NCBI RefSeq assembly: GCF_002870125.1
Contig: NZ_PNEO01000025.1
Location: 1 to 64,000 of the forward strand
Origin: Burkholderia sp. WAC0059
GTDB taxonomy: Bacteria; Pseudomonadota; Gammaproteobacteria; Burkholderiales; Burkholderiaceae
Reading direction: 5' to 3'
DNA: 64,000 nt
Shown here: positions 16,884 through 25,355 of the stretch, in pieces
Layout of the letters: each line of letters opens with the position of its first letter
Position numbering within the stretch: position 1 is the first letter of the stretch
Position numbers and translations under genes: made by a program
Notes under the pieces: model-generated
Databases searched by the model: none
Told to the model about the DNA's origin: nothing
The model's input: only the letters and a program-made list of their open reading frames with translations

Positions 16884-17585
16884 ATGACCGTAGAGACGAG
16901 CGAAAGCGGCAAGCCGCAGAGTCCCAATCCGTACGCGGGCGTCTATCCCGGCAACCTCTTCATGGTGGTGGCGCCCTCGGGCGCGGGCAAGTCCACGCTC
17001 GTGAACGCGCTGCTTTCGGAGGACCGCGCGATTCGCCTGTCGATTTCGTACACGACGCGCGCGCCGCGTCCGAAGGAGCGCGACGGCGAGCACTATCACT
17101 TCACGACGGCCGACGACTTTCTCGCGCGCCACGCGCGGGGCGAGTTTCTCGAGAGCGCGGAGGTGCACGGCAACTACTATGGGACTTCGCGTCTGTGGAT
17201 CGAGGAGCAGATGAAAAACGGCCACGACGTGCTGCTCGAAATCGACTGGCAGGGCGCGCAGCAGGTCCGGAAGCAGTTTCGCAACGCGGTCGGCATCTTC
17301 ATCCTGCCGCCGTCGCTCGAGGCGCTCGAGGAGCGGCTGAAGAAGCGCGGCCAGGACGAGCCGAACGTCATCACGCGACGCCTGCTCGCGGCCGGCAGCG
17401 AGATGGCGCACGCGAGCGAGGCCGAGTACGTCGTCATCAACGAGCACTTCGATACGGCGCTCGACGAATTGCGCCGCGTCGTCGCCGCGACGCGACTGCG
17501 CTTCGTTTCGCAATACGCGCGTCATACGGCGCTTTTCGTGCAGCTCGGCATTCACCTGCCTCAGTCCGGCGCATCGGGCACATAA
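16884..17585 (+). CDS. gmk: Guanylate kinase
   Basis: Phosphorylates GMP to GDP in the purine nucleotide pathway. The 233-aa protein has the P-loop APSGAGKST at residues 30-38. The GMP-binding SYTTRAPRPKERDGEHYHF and the LEIDWQGAQQV strand (Asp for Mg) follow. The N terminus is ~20 residues longer than in Escherichia coli, as in other burkholderias. It lies 22 bp after yicC and 38 bp before rpoZ, so it is probably co-transcribed. The spoT gene downstream makes and degrades (p)ppGpp from GDP/GTP, a metabolic link within the operon. Confidence 0.95.
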   Translation: MTVETSESGKPQSPNPYAGVYPGNLFMVVAPSGAGKSTLVNALLSEDRAIRLSISYTTRAPRPKERDGEHYHFTTADDFLARHARGEFLESAEVHGNYYGTSRLWIEEQMKNGHDVLLEIDWQGAQQVRKQFRNAVGIFILPPSLEALEERLKKRGQDEPNVITRRLLAAGSEMAHASEAEYVVINEHFDTALDELRRVVAATRLRFVSQYARHTALFVQLGIHLPQSGASGT

Positions 17586-17623
17586 GGTAGAATAGGAACG
17601 TATTGAGAAAGAAGGAAACCGAC

Positions 17624-17827
17624 ATGGCCCGCATCACCGTCGAAGATTGCCTGAAACAGATTCCGAACCGTTTCGAGTTGGCGCTTGCCGCGACCTATCG
17701 CGCGCGTCAGCTCGCGCAAGGTCACACGCCGAAGCTCGAAAGTCGCGACAAACCCACGGTGGTCGCGCTGCGCGAAATCGCGGCGGGCCAGGTCGGCGTG
17801 GAAATGCTGAAGAAGGTGCCCGTTTAA
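17624..17827 (+). CDS. rpoZ: RNA polymerase omega subunit
   Basis: Assists folding of the beta-prime subunit and is a ppGpp-binding determinant of RNA polymerase. The 67-aa protein starts MARITVEDCLKQIPNRFEL, the family signature, with an aagga ribosome site 7 bp upstream of the ATG at 17624. An upstream in-frame ATG at 17603 would add seven residues and is less likely. The gmk-rpoZ-spoT order is conserved across Beta- and Gammaproteobacteria. Confidence 0.96.
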   Translation: MARITVEDCLKQIPNRFELALAATYRARQLAQGHTPKLESRDKPTVVALREIAAGQVGVEMLKKVPV

Positions 17828-17940
17828 ACCTGCTTGATATGCGCTGCCGCACCTCGTGCGTTTCAGCGTCTGCCATGTAGTTTATCGCGTGTGCAGTCGG
17901 ATCGCGCCTGGTCGACGGTTGACCTGATACGGAGGCGAAC

Positions 17941-20307
17941 ATGAGTACCACCCCCTCGCCGGCCGCCACGGAAGTGGACCAGGAAGCCGAGACCGTCGCG
18001 CCTGCACGCAACTATATCGACGCGGTCCTCGAACAGTCGTTCCGGCATCTGTTCGGGCCGACCGCGACGCCGGAGCAGCCTCGCAAGCACGGCGTCGTCT
18101 CCATCGCCAGTCTGACCGCCGCCCTCGCCGGCTATCTGTCGCCGGACGAGATCAAGGAGGTCAAGGCCGCCTTCCATTTCAGCGACGAGGCCCACCTCGG
18201 CCAGTATCGCCAGAGCGGCGAACCCTACATCACTCATCCCGTCGCCGTCGCGGAAATCTGCGCCGGCTGGAAGCTCGACGCCCAGGCCATCATGGCCGCG
18301 CTGCTGCACGACGTGATGGAGGATCAGGGCGTGACCAAGGCGGAGCTTGCCGAACGCTTTGGCCCCAAGGTCGCGGAACTGGTGGACGGTTTGTCGAAAC
18401 TCGACAAGATGGAGTTTCGCAACCGCGAGGAGGCGCAGGCCGAAAACTTCCGCAAGATGCTGCTCGCGATGGCGCGCGACGTGCGCGTGATCCTCGTGAA
18501 GCTCGCGGACCGTCTGCACAACATGCGCACGCTCGGCGCGGTGCCGATGGAAAAGCGCCGCCGCGTCGCGCGCGAAACGCTCGACATCTATGCGCCGATC
18601 GCTCACCGGCTCGGCCTGAACAACACCTACCGCGAGCTGCAGGATCTGAGCTTCGCGAACTTCAATCCGCACCGCTACGCGACACTCGAAAAGGCGGTGA
18701 AATCGGCGCGCGGCAATCGCCGCGAGGTGGTCGGCAAGATTCTCGAATCGGTGCAGCGCGCCATCGCGGACGCGAAGCTCGACGCCGAAGTGACGGGGCG
18801 CGAGAAGACGATCTACAGCATCTACAAGAAGATGCGCGACAAGCAGTTGTCGTTCTCGCAGGTGCTCGACGTGTACGGCTTTCGCGTCGTCGTCGAGAGC
18901 GCGCTCGAATGCTATACGTGCATCGGCGCGCTGCATGCGCTCTACAAGCCCGTGCCGGGCAAGTTCAAGGATTACATCGCGATTCCGAAGGTGAACGGCT
19001 ACCAGTCGCTGCATACGACGCTCGTGGGGCCGTTCGGCGCGCCGATCGAATTCCAGGTGCGCACGCGCAAGATGCACGAGATCGCCGAAGCGGGCGTGGC
19101 CGCGCACTGGCTCTACAAGAACGGCGGCGCCGATCTGAACGACGTGCAAAAGCGCGCGCACCAGTGGCTGAAGTCGCTGCTCGACATCCAGAGCGAGGCC
19201 GGCGATTCGAGCGAATTCCTCGAGCACGTGAAGATCGACCTGTTCCCGGACGCGGTCTACGTGTTCACGCCGAAGTCGAAGATCATGGCGCTGCCGCGCA
19301 GCGCCACGGCGCTCGACTTTGCCTACTCGATCCACAGCGACCTCGGCAACCAGTGCGTCGCCGTCAAGATCAACAACGAGCTGCTGCCGCTGCGAACCGA
19401 GCTCAAGAGCGGCGACATCGTCGAGGTCATCACGGCGCCGTATTCGAAGCCTAATCCCGCCTGGCTCGGCTTCGTGCGTACCGGCAAGGCGCGTTCGGCG
19501 ATCCGTCACTACCTGAAGACGATGCGCCTGACCGAGTCGGTGCAGCTCGGCGAGCGGCTCGTCGAACAGTCGCTGAAGGGCTATGGCTACGTGCTGGCCG
19601 ACGTGACGCCCGAGGTCTGGGACAAGCTCGTGCAGTGGACCGGCAACAAGGATCGTCAGGAAATTTTTGCCGACATCGGGCTCGGCCGCCGGGTCGCGGC
19701 CGTGATGGCCAAGCGCATCGAGGTGCTGATGAGCGGCCAGGATGCGGACGACGACGATCACCATGCGCGCGACGCCGCCCACGCGCCGCATGCGCCGCCC
19801 GTCGTCATTACCGGCACCGAGGGCATGTCGGTGCAACTGGCGGCGTGCTGCCGGCCGATTCCGGGTGACGACATCATGGGCTACATCGGCATCGGTCTCG
19901 GCATGGCGATTCACACCACCGATTGCCGCGTCGCGCAGCGCATTCACCGGCGCGATCCGGGTCGGTGGATCGACGTCGCCTGGGCGCCGCAGCCGGGACG
20001 GCTCTTCGACGTGGCCGTGAAGGTGCTGGTCAAGAACACGAAGGGCGTTTTCGCGCGCGTCGCCGCGGACATCACGTCGGCCGACGCGAACATCGTGCAC
20101 ATCGCGATGGACGAGGACCTGTCGCAGGAATCGAATTTGCTGCGCTTCGTTATCCAGGTCAGCGACCGCGTGCATCTCGCGAACGTGATGCGCCGCGTGC
20201 GGACCAATCCGGACGTCATGCGCATTGCGCGCGAGCGTCCGAGCGACGAGGGGCATCATCGGCATGATGGCGGCATGCGCATCGACCGCGAGCGCGCGGA
20301 TTACTGA
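17941..20307 (+). CDS. spoT: Bifunctional (p)ppGpp synthetase/hydrolase SpoT
   Basis: Makes and degrades the stringent-response alarmone (p)ppGpp. The 788-aa protein has the full RSH order. A ~60-residue N-terminal extension precedes the HD hydrolase domain (H123-D124 in ALLHDVMED). The synthetase domain contains GREKTIYSIYKKM and VNGYQSLHTT. A TGS domain (VYVFTPKSKIMALP), a Cys-containing linker (VQLAACCRPIPGDD) and a C-terminal ACT domain follow. The intact HD residues predict working hydrolase activity. A tacggagg ribosome site precedes the ATG. A strong terminator at 20361-20390 ends the unit. Confidence 0.95.
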   Translation: MSTTPSPAATEVDQEAETVAPARNYIDAVLEQSFRHLFGPTATPEQPRKHGVVSIASLTAALAGYLSPDEIKEVKAAFHFSDEAHLGQYRQSGEPYITHPVAVAEICAGWKLDAQAIMAALLHDVMEDQGVTKAELAERFGPKVAELVDGLSKLDKMEFRNREEAQAENFRKMLLAMARDVRVILVKLADRLHNMRTLGAVPMEKRRRVARETLDIYAPIAHRLGLNNTYRELQDLSFANFNPHRYATLEKAVKSARGNRREVVGKILESVQRAIADAKLDAEVTGREKTIYSIYKKMRDKQLSFSQVLDVYGFRVVVESALECYTCIGALHALYKPVPGKFKDYIAIPKVNGYQSLHTTLVGPFGAPIEFQVRTRKMHEIAEAGVAAHWLYKNGGADLNDVQKRAHQWLKSLLDIQSEAGDSSEFLEHVKIDLFPDAVYVFTPKSKIMALPRSATALDFAYSIHSDLGNQCVAVKINNELLPLRTELKSGDIVEVITAPYSKPNPAWLGFVRTGKARSAIRHYLKTMRLTESVQLGERLVEQSLKGYGYVLADVTPEVWDKLVQWTGNKDRQEIFADIGLGRRVAAVMAKRIEVLMSGQDADDDDHHARDAAHAPHAPPVVITGTEGMSVQLAACCRPIPGDDIMGYIGIGLGMAIHTTDCRVAQRIHRRDPGRWIDVAWAPQPGRLFDVAVKVLVKNTKGVFARVAADITSADANIVHIAMDEDLSQESNLLRFVIQVSDRVHLANVMRRVRTNPDVMRIARERPSDEGHHRHDGGMRIDRERADY

Positions 20308-20360
20308 TCCGTCCGGGCGGGACGACGAGTAGAGAAAGAGAAATCCGGGCCGAAAAGCAA

Positions 20361-20390
20361 AAGGCCTTCCTGATTGCTCAGGAAGGCCTT
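20361..20390. terminator. Bidirectional terminator between spoT and tRNA-Arg
   Basis: A perfect 10-bp stem (aaggccttcc/ggaaggcctt) with a 10-nt loop. It is followed by TTTT on the plus strand (ending spoT) and by TTTTGCTTTT on the minus strand (ending tRNA-Arg copy 1). Confidence 0.88.
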
Positions 20391-20398
20391 TTCACAGG

Positions 20399-20475
20399 TG
20401 GTGCGGCTGGCAGGATTCGAACCCACGACCCCTTGGTTCGTAGCCAAGTACTCTATCCAACTGAGCTACAGCCGC
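20399..20475 (-). tRNA. tRNA-Arg(ACG), copy 1
   Basis: A 77-nt gene with acceptor gcggctg/cagccgc, encoded CCA, anticodon ACG in loop ctacgaa and T loop ttcgaat. It is identical over all 77 nt to the copy at 20573. The ACG anticodon is read as ICG after A34 deamination by TadA, so this is the main decoder of CGU/CGC/CGA. Confidence 0.96.
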
Positions 20476-20539
20476 ACGCTGAAGACGGGTTTCGCGCCTT
20501 TTCCGTATGGAGACGACCATTGTCGGGCGCGAAATAAAA

Positions 20540-20563
20540 GGGCCTTCCGGATGAGGAAGGCCC
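20540..20563 (-). terminator. Terminator between the two tRNA-Arg genes
   Basis: A 9-bp perfect stem (gggccttcc/ggaaggccc) with a 6-nt loop is followed on the minus strand by TTTTATTT. It sits just downstream of tRNA-Arg copy 2, so each tRNA copy has its own terminator. This argues for two separate units rather than one tandem transcript. Confidence 0.8.
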
Positions 20564-20572
20564 TCGAAAAAA

Positions 20573-20649
20573 TGGTGCGGCTGGCAGGATTCGAACCCAC
20601 GACCCCTTGGTTCGTAGCCAAGTACTCTATCCAACTGAGCTACAGCCGC
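20573..20649 (-). tRNA. tRNA-Arg(ACG), copy 2
   Basis: A 77-nt gene identical to the copy at 20399-20475, with the same anticodon ACG and encoded CCA. About 97 bp separate the two. The flanking sequences differ apart from the terminator stems, so the duplicated block is close to the tRNA itself. Confidence 0.96.
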
Positions 20650-20766
20650 ACGCAGAAACGGGATTATAGCAAAGCTGTGAAAAAAGGGAAGATGAGGGCG
20701 GCGATTTGCCGGACGAGAGGCTTCGTGTAACCTGTGAAGCAGTTATGTATTGTTGCCATTTCGATC

Positions 20767-21333
20767 ATGAACAAGGCTTTTGTCAAGGAGTCGTCCGATG
20801 AGGGCGACGACGACCTCGATGTCGCCCAGCCCGAGATTCCGGCGGGTGCGAAGAACTACATCACCCCGGCCGGCTATCAGCGCATGCGGGCCGAACTGCT
20901 GCACCTGATCGACGACGAGCGGCCCGAGGTCGTCAGGCTCGTGTCGTGGGCCGCGTCGAACGGAGATCGCTCCGAGAACGGCGACTATATTTACGGCAAG
21001 CGCCGGCTACGCGAAATCGACCGGCGGATCCGCTTTCTGACCAAACGCCTCGATCTGGCCGAAGTCGTCGACAGCAGCCGTCAGGAGAACGTCGATCAGG
21101 TGTTTTTCGGGGCGACGGTCGAGTACGGGAGCGAGGACGGAGAAACGCATACGGTGACGATCGTCGGCGTGGACGAAGTGGATCTCGACCACGGGTGCGT
21201 AAGCTGGATTTCTCCCGTCGCGCGCGCCTTGCTGAAGGCGAAGATCGGCGATCAGGTCACGCTGCATACGCCGGCCGGCCCGGAAGCGATCGACGTGCTC
21301 GACGTTCTCTATCCGCCGGCATCGGGCGGGTAG
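20767..21333 (+). CDS. greB: Transcription elongation factor GreB
   Basis: Stimulates transcript cleavage by backtracked RNA polymerase through its secondary channel. The 188-aa product has the coiled-coil finger with the acidic tip (ASNGDRSENGDYIYGKRRLREIDRRIRFL) and the C-terminal FKBP-like domain (VFFGATVEYGSEDGETHTVTIVGVDE). The DRSENGDYIYGKR string is typical of GreB rather than GreA. The acidic ~25-residue N-terminal extension (SSDEGDDDLDV) is longer than in Escherichia coli. The ATG at 20767 is chosen over the in-frame 20734; neither has a good ribosome site. Confidence 0.92.
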   Translation: MNKAFVKESSDEGDDDLDVAQPEIPAGAKNYITPAGYQRMRAELLHLIDDERPEVVRLVSWAASNGDRSENGDYIYGKRRLREIDRRIRFLTKRLDLAEVVDSSRQENVDQVFFGATVEYGSEDGETHTVTIVGVDEVDLDHGCVSWISPVARALLKAKIGDQVTLHTPAGPEAIDVLDVLYPPASGG

Positions 21334-21400
21334 GCCGCGGGGAGGCGGCCGGAGCGGGACCGATTCCCCGCCCCGATCCTGGCCGGGGCGGGAATAAAAA

Positions 21401-21420
21401 AGGCGCCGCAAGCGGCGCCT
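21401..21420. terminator. Bidirectional terminator between greB and the porin gene
   Basis: A perfect 9-bp stem (aggcgccgc/gcggcgcct) with a 2-nt loop is flanked by AAAAAA on the left and TTTT on the right. It serves the two convergent genes. Confidence 0.85.
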
Positions 21421-21448
21421 TTTGCTACTGCATCAAGCCTTGTGGGGC

Positions 21449-22606
21449 TTAGAAGCGGTGACGCATACCGATCGTCACAGCGACCTGGCTTTGAGCCGGA
21501 TCGGCACCGCCGTTCGACGGGGTCGACAGACCGTTGATCCACGGAGCCAGACCAGCGCTGTTGCTGCTGATGTGCTGGTATTCGCCCTGGACGTACACGT
21601 CGGTACGACGCGACAGGAAGTAGTCAGCCTGCAGGTTGACCTGGTTCCAGTTCGGCGAGATTTCGCCGAGGTTGCCGCGGGTGTACACGTACGAACCGTT
21701 CAGGCTCAGGGCCGGGGTCAGCGCGTAGCGGATGTTGCCTTCAAAGTTCTGGAAGCGGGCGCTGTCGCCTTCGGCGAGGCCAGCCACGGCCAGACCGTGG
21801 ATCGGATCCGTGCCAGCACCACCCACGCCGCTCAGGTTCGTCTGCGTGTAGACGAAGCCGACCGTCGCCGGGCCGAACGTGTAGTTCAGGCCGCCACCGA
21901 ACGTGCGTTGACGCGCCGCGACGAAGCTGCCGTCGCCAGCGATCGAGCCCGACGAGGAAGCGCCGAAGTTCAGCGTGCTGTCCGGGTTGTTGTTCAGTTG
22001 CAGGTAACCGGCAGCAGCCTTCAAGCCGCCGTAGGTGTACGACGCGCCGAAGCTGTACGAGCGGTCGGTGTCGAAGCCGTCGGCGTTGTTCGAGAAGCCA
22101 TACAGGCCGCCGAACTGGAAGCCGGCGTAGTTGACGCTCGTGTACTTGATCGTGTTGTCAAGACGGAACGAGTTGTTCAGGTTGTCGTTGTCGAACGGGT
22201 GGGCGAACTGCGTGTCCCAGGCCATCGACAGCGGAGCGACGTAGTCGACCACGCTATCGTATTGGCGACCGAGGGTCACGGCACCGAACTGGTTGCTCGA
22301 CAGGCCGACGAACGCTTGACGACCGAAGATACGGCTCGATTGACCGAGCTGGCCGTTGTTGATCGTGAAGCCGTTTTCCAAGGTGAAGATCGCCTTCAGA
22401 CCACCGCCCAGATCTTCGGAACCGCGCAGACCCCAGCGGCTGCCGTTGATCGAACCGCTGGTTTCTTGCCAGTTGCTGTGGCCGCCCTGGTTGTTCGTGT
22501 AGGTGAGGCCTTCATCGATCAAGCCGTACAGCGTGACGCTGCTTTGCGCGTGCGCGGCCGTTGCAAAAACGCCCGTGAGGGCAGCGACCATGAGAGTCTT
22601 TTTCAT
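21449..22606 (-). CDS. Gram-negative trimeric porin (Burkholderia OpcP/OmpC-like)
   Basis: A 385-aa outer-membrane protein. The signal peptide MKKTLMVAALTGVFATAAHA ends at an AxA site before QSSVTLYG, the usual mature start of betaproteobacterial porins. Alternating strand residues, a conserved SRWGLRGSEDLGGGLKAIF segment, loop 3 acidic residues and the terminal VTIGMRHRF with C-terminal Phe complete the 16-strand pattern. A cggag ribosome site precedes the ATG at 22606; the longer frame to 22696 is leader. Codons are strongly biased, as in highly expressed genes. General small-solute diffusion is expected. Confidence 0.94.
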   Translation of the reverse strand: MKKTLMVAALTGVFATAAHAQSSVTLYGLIDEGLTYTNNQGGHSNWQETSGSINGSRWGLRGSEDLGGGLKAIFTLENGFTINNGQLGQSSRIFGRQAFVGLSSNQFGAVTLGRQYDSVVDYVAPLSMAWDTQFAHPFDNDNLNNSFRLDNTIKYTSVNYAGFQFGGLYGFSNNADGFDTDRSYSFGASYTYGGLKAAAGYLQLNNNPDSTLNFGASSSGSIAGDGSFVAARQRTFGGGLNYTFGPATVGFVYTQTNLSGVGGAGTDPIHGLAVAGLAEGDSARFQNFEGNIRYALTPALSLNGSYVYTRGNLGEISPNWNQVNLQADYFLSRRTDVYVQGEYQHISSNSAGLAPWINGLSTPSNGGADPAQSQVAVTIGMRHRF

Positions 22607-23189
22607 CTTTGTAAACTCCGAGAACAGGATGGGTTTGGGTGAACCCAGGCTTGTGGAAACCGCCATGCGCACGCAACAAGAAGCAAAAACGCACATGCAA
22701 CGTATTGGTCCGGCAAGCGTGTCGGTTTCCGGACAGGCAAAGTTTAGAGACGGCTTACTGGAGCGGGGATTTCAATTTAAGCAATAAAGTGTTGTGTAAT
22801 TTGAAATTGTTGACCGATGCCCCGAAAGCCTTGCTGGTGAAGGGTTTGGCGGGGGCGGGCTTTCTGGGGCCGCAGGTGTCAACCGGAATACCGTTGTGCG
22901 ATTGCTACAGCCCGTAGGCCATGGAAGCCGCTTTGCGCAAGCCTCTCCGGTTTTTCAGGCTATTTGTCCGCCCGGTGTTGGGCGTGGGGGCAAAGAAAAC
23001 GGATTGTACCGTGCGGTCCTGGCTGATTTCCAGGGCCGGATTGCATTTCGGGGATTGTCGGGGTGGCTTTTCGCTGCCGGAAAAGCGGACTGACGGTCGG
23101 CGCGATGAGCGCGCTCTATATAGATACGGCTATGGCGGTATCTGCCGGGTGAGGGGGCGTGCTCCGGCGGGTCCGGAGTCCGCCTGCGA
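22607..23189. other. Porin leader and intergenic region
   Basis: These 583 bases contain no gene I can support. The segment nearest the porin start is AT-rich around 22765-22815 and probably holds the porin promoter and leader, but no clean -35/-10 pair stands out. A hairpin (agatac/gtatct, 23122-23143) lies just past the small gene at 23190 and could end that minus-strand transcript. Confidence 0.35.
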
Positions 23190-23378
23190 TCAGAGGCTCC
23201 AATCTTCCATGACGTAGTGCCGCGCATCCATCGGGCAGCTCAGCAGATTTTGCCAATGGTTGCCGTGCGGGATGAAGTCGAACGTGGTTGCTGACTCGGC
23301 GGAACCGACCGTCGGGACGGTTGCGGAATGGTCGGATTGAAAGAGCCAGGCGGCAAGGCGTTGCAGGCCGGTCATCAT
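23190..23378 (-). CDS. Small hypothetical protein
   Basis: A 62-aa ORF preceded by a strong aggag ribosome site 6 bp before the ATG at 23376-23378. The N-terminal MMTGLQRLAAWLFQ could form a short amphipathic helix. The remainder (FDFIPHGNHWQNLLSCPMDARHYVMEDWSL) is soluble with aromatic and acidic residues. No domain is recognised. It is divergent from cspA. The ribosome site and lack of low-complexity bias support a real gene, but that is all the sequence shows. Confidence 0.55.
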   Translation of the reverse strand: MMTGLQRLAAWLFQSDHSATVPTVGSAESATTFDFIPHGNHWQNLLSCPMDARHYVMEDWSL

Positions 23379-23784
23379 GATTTTCTCCTGAAGCAGGCTG
23401 ACGCAATAAATCATGAATTACGAATATTGCGCAGACAACCGGGGGAAATACTTACGCTTGACACTAATTGTTACATATCGGGAAAAATTCCTCGGCTTGC
23501 TAATCGCGGAACATATTCTGGTAAAAATGACGCGGCGGGGCCGGTAATTTTATCTGTCTTGTTTAATGCGGTTTTCAGCATGCCTTTGCTTTTCGCATAA
23601 ACGGGAAAGCTGCTATAAAAAATTCGCTTGACGGTCGATTTGGGTTCCCTCTATAAAACGATGGTGCCGGTTCCACGGCGCCCTGGGAGTCCGCCGACGG
23701 CAGGCACCAGGGCTGGCTGGCGGAGATCGGTCGTCAGTGCATGGGTGATGCGTGCGTCATTAAAATTTCGAGGGAAACTGGATT
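23379..23784. other. Intergenic region and cspA leader
   Basis: This 406-bp AT-rich region separates the divergent small gene and the cold-shock gene. It holds the promoter at 23628-23657 and the ~120-nt 5' leader. The leader contains GC-rich self-complementary segments (cggttccacggcgccctggg) that could form a thermo-responsive structure; this is inference. No ORF is supported. Confidence 0.4.
23628..23657 (+). promoter_or_regulatory. Sigma-70 promoter of the cold-shock gene
   Basis: TTGACG (23628-23633) and TATAAA (23652-23657) are separated by 18 bp. Transcription would start near 23664, giving a leader of about 120 nt before the cold-shock start codon. Long leaders are typical of cspA-type mRNAs, which refold at low temperature. 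Confidence 0.7.
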
Positions 23785-23988
23785 ATGGAAACCGGCATTG
23801 TCAAATGGTTTAACGACGCGAAGGGATTTGGTTTCATTACGTCCGATGTTGGCGGAGACGATCTGTTTGCGCATTTTTCAGAAATTCGTAGCGAGGGGTT
23901 CAAGTCTCTAAAGGAAAACCAGCGCGTTTCGTTCGATGTCAAGGTCGGACCGAAGGGCAAGCAGGCCGCGAACATTCAGCCGATATAA
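23785..23988 (+). CDS. Cold-shock domain protein (CspA family)
   Basis: A 67-aa single-stranded nucleic-acid chaperone. RNP1 is KGFGFI (residues 13-18) and RNP2 is DLFAHF, where most family members have DVFVHF; the changes are mild. The ribosome site gaggga lies 9-14 bp upstream of the ATG. A terminator follows at 24025. The long leader and strong promoter suggest high or cold-inducible expression. The paralogue number cannot be judged from this window, so I leave the symbol empty. Confidence 0.92.
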   Translation: METGIVKWFNDAKGFGFITSDVGGDDLFAHFSEIRSEGFKSLKENQRVSFDVKVGPKGKQAANIQPI

Positions 23989-24024
23989 CCGATGACTGGA
24001 TGATTGGCGGCCCCACTGGAAAAA

Positions 24025-24045
24025 CCCCGCATTGGCGGGGTTTTT
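24025..24045 (+). terminator. Rho-independent terminator of the cold-shock gene
   Basis: A 6-bp perfect stem (ccccgc/gcgggg) with a 4-nt loop is followed by TTTTTATTTT and preceded by AAAA. Confidence 0.85.
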
Positions 24046-24173
24046 ATTTTGTCGGCTCCGGGAACGGTAGTCGGGATGCGGTTCGATTGTGGCTGCGAGA
24101 TCGTGGCGACGCGGCGAACTGATGCATACTTGACCCGGTTCCGTTCGCCTGTTTTCGCTTTTATTTCCCATCC

Positions 24174-25319
24174 ATGTCCGAAGCGCCTTTGCCTGTCTGT
24201 ACCGAGCCGATTGTCGACGGTCCTGTTGTGTTCGTCGATCTCGAAACGACCGGCGGGCTTGCCGGCGAGCATCGCATTACCGAGGTCGGGGTGGTCGAGG
24301 TCGCGGACGGGCAGGTGTCGCAATGGAGCACGCTCGTCAATCCCCGGCAGCCGATTCCGCCTTTCATCCAGCAGTTGACCGGCATTACCGACGAGATGGT
24401 GTGTGACGCGCCGACTTTCGACGAAATCGCCCCGTCCCTGTTCGAACGGCTCTCGGGCCGGCTGTTCGTTGCTCATAACGCAAACTTCGATCGCGGGTTC
24501 CTGCGCGCCGAATTCGAGCGGATCGGGCTTTCGTTTCATCCGGACATGCTCTGCACCGTGCGTCTTTCGCGCGCGCTGTTTCCGTCCGAGAAGCGGCACG
24601 GCCTCGACGCGCTGGTCGAGCGCCATGCGCTGGTTCCGTCCGGCCGCCATCGGGCGCTCGCGGACGCCGACCTGCTGTGGCAGTTCTGGCGGCGCCTGCC
24701 CGCGCTCGTGCCGCCGGCTGTATTGCGCGCGCAAGTCGAGCGCACCGTGCGCCGCTATCGTCTCGCGGGAGAAATCACCGGCGATCTGATCGAAGCCGCG
24801 CCGGCGGGACACGGCGTCTACGTTCTCTATGGCGAGAACGACGCCCCCCTTTATGTCGGCCGAAGCGTGCGCGTTCGTCAGCGGCTGCGCGCCCTGTTTG
24901 CCGGCGAGCGCCGCTCGGCGCGCGAACTGCGCCTGGCCGGGCAGGTGCTGCGAATCGAATGGCAGGCGACCGGCGGCGAGCTCGGCGCGCTGCTGGTCGA
25001 AGCGCAATGGATCGAAAAGCTGCGTCCCGCGTTCAACCGTCTGCCGCGCCGGGTAAAGGGCGAGCCGTCGACGGCGCCCTGGCCTTTCGACGGCGCCGTG
25101 CTGTTCGAGCAGACGGACGAGGCGACCGGCGAGCGGGCGTTTCACGTGATCGACGGCTGGCGCTACGCCGGGCAGGCGTCGACGAGGACCGAAGCAGCCG
25201 CGCTGGTGTTCGGGCGCGGCGCGGGCGCCTTCGAGCCGGCGACCTGGCGGATTCTGCAGACGCACCTTGCGCGCGGACTGCGTTTGCTCCCGGTCGAGCG
25301 TACCGCGCCCGCCATCTGA
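24174..25319 (+). CDS. DEDDh exonuclease fused to a GIY-YIG nuclease domain
   Basis: A 381-aa two-domain nuclease. Residues ~15-185 form a DnaQ-like 3'-5' exonuclease: ExoI FVDLETTGG, ExoII HNANFDRGF and ExoIII RHRALADAD with the DEDDh histidine. Residues ~205-290 form a UvrC-type GIY-YIG domain (GHGVYVLYGENDAPLYVGRS, then Arg and the Glu of EAQWIEKL). Family knowledge: such fusions occur in proteobacteria and actinobacteria, resemble Pol III epsilon plus Cho/UvrC N-terminus, and are thought to act in DNA repair. No UvrB-binding or HhH domain follows. It is monocistronic. The role is inferred from the domains only. Confidence 0.88.
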   Translation: MSEAPLPVCTEPIVDGPVVFVDLETTGGLAGEHRITEVGVVEVADGQVSQWSTLVNPRQPIPPFIQQLTGITDEMVCDAPTFDEIAPSLFERLSGRLFVAHNANFDRGFLRAEFERIGLSFHPDMLCTVRLSRALFPSEKRHGLDALVERHALVPSGRHRALADADLLWQFWRRLPALVPPAVLRAQVERTVRRYRLAGEITGDLIEAAPAGHGVYVLYGENDAPLYVGRSVRVRQRLRALFAGERRSARELRLAGQVLRIEWQATGGELGALLVEAQWIEKLRPAFNRLPRRVKGEPSTAPWPFDGAVLFEQTDEATGERAFHVIDGWRYAGQASTRTEAAALVFGRGAGAFEPATWRILQTHLARGLRLLPVERTAPAI

Positions 25320-25355
25320 TCATCTCCGGCGCGCCGCCGCCCGGCGGCGACGTCG

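Noticed and set aside
17863..20265. 800-aa minus-strand ORF opposite spoT
   Set aside because: Low-complexity shadow of SpoT; no ribosome site or recognisable motif.
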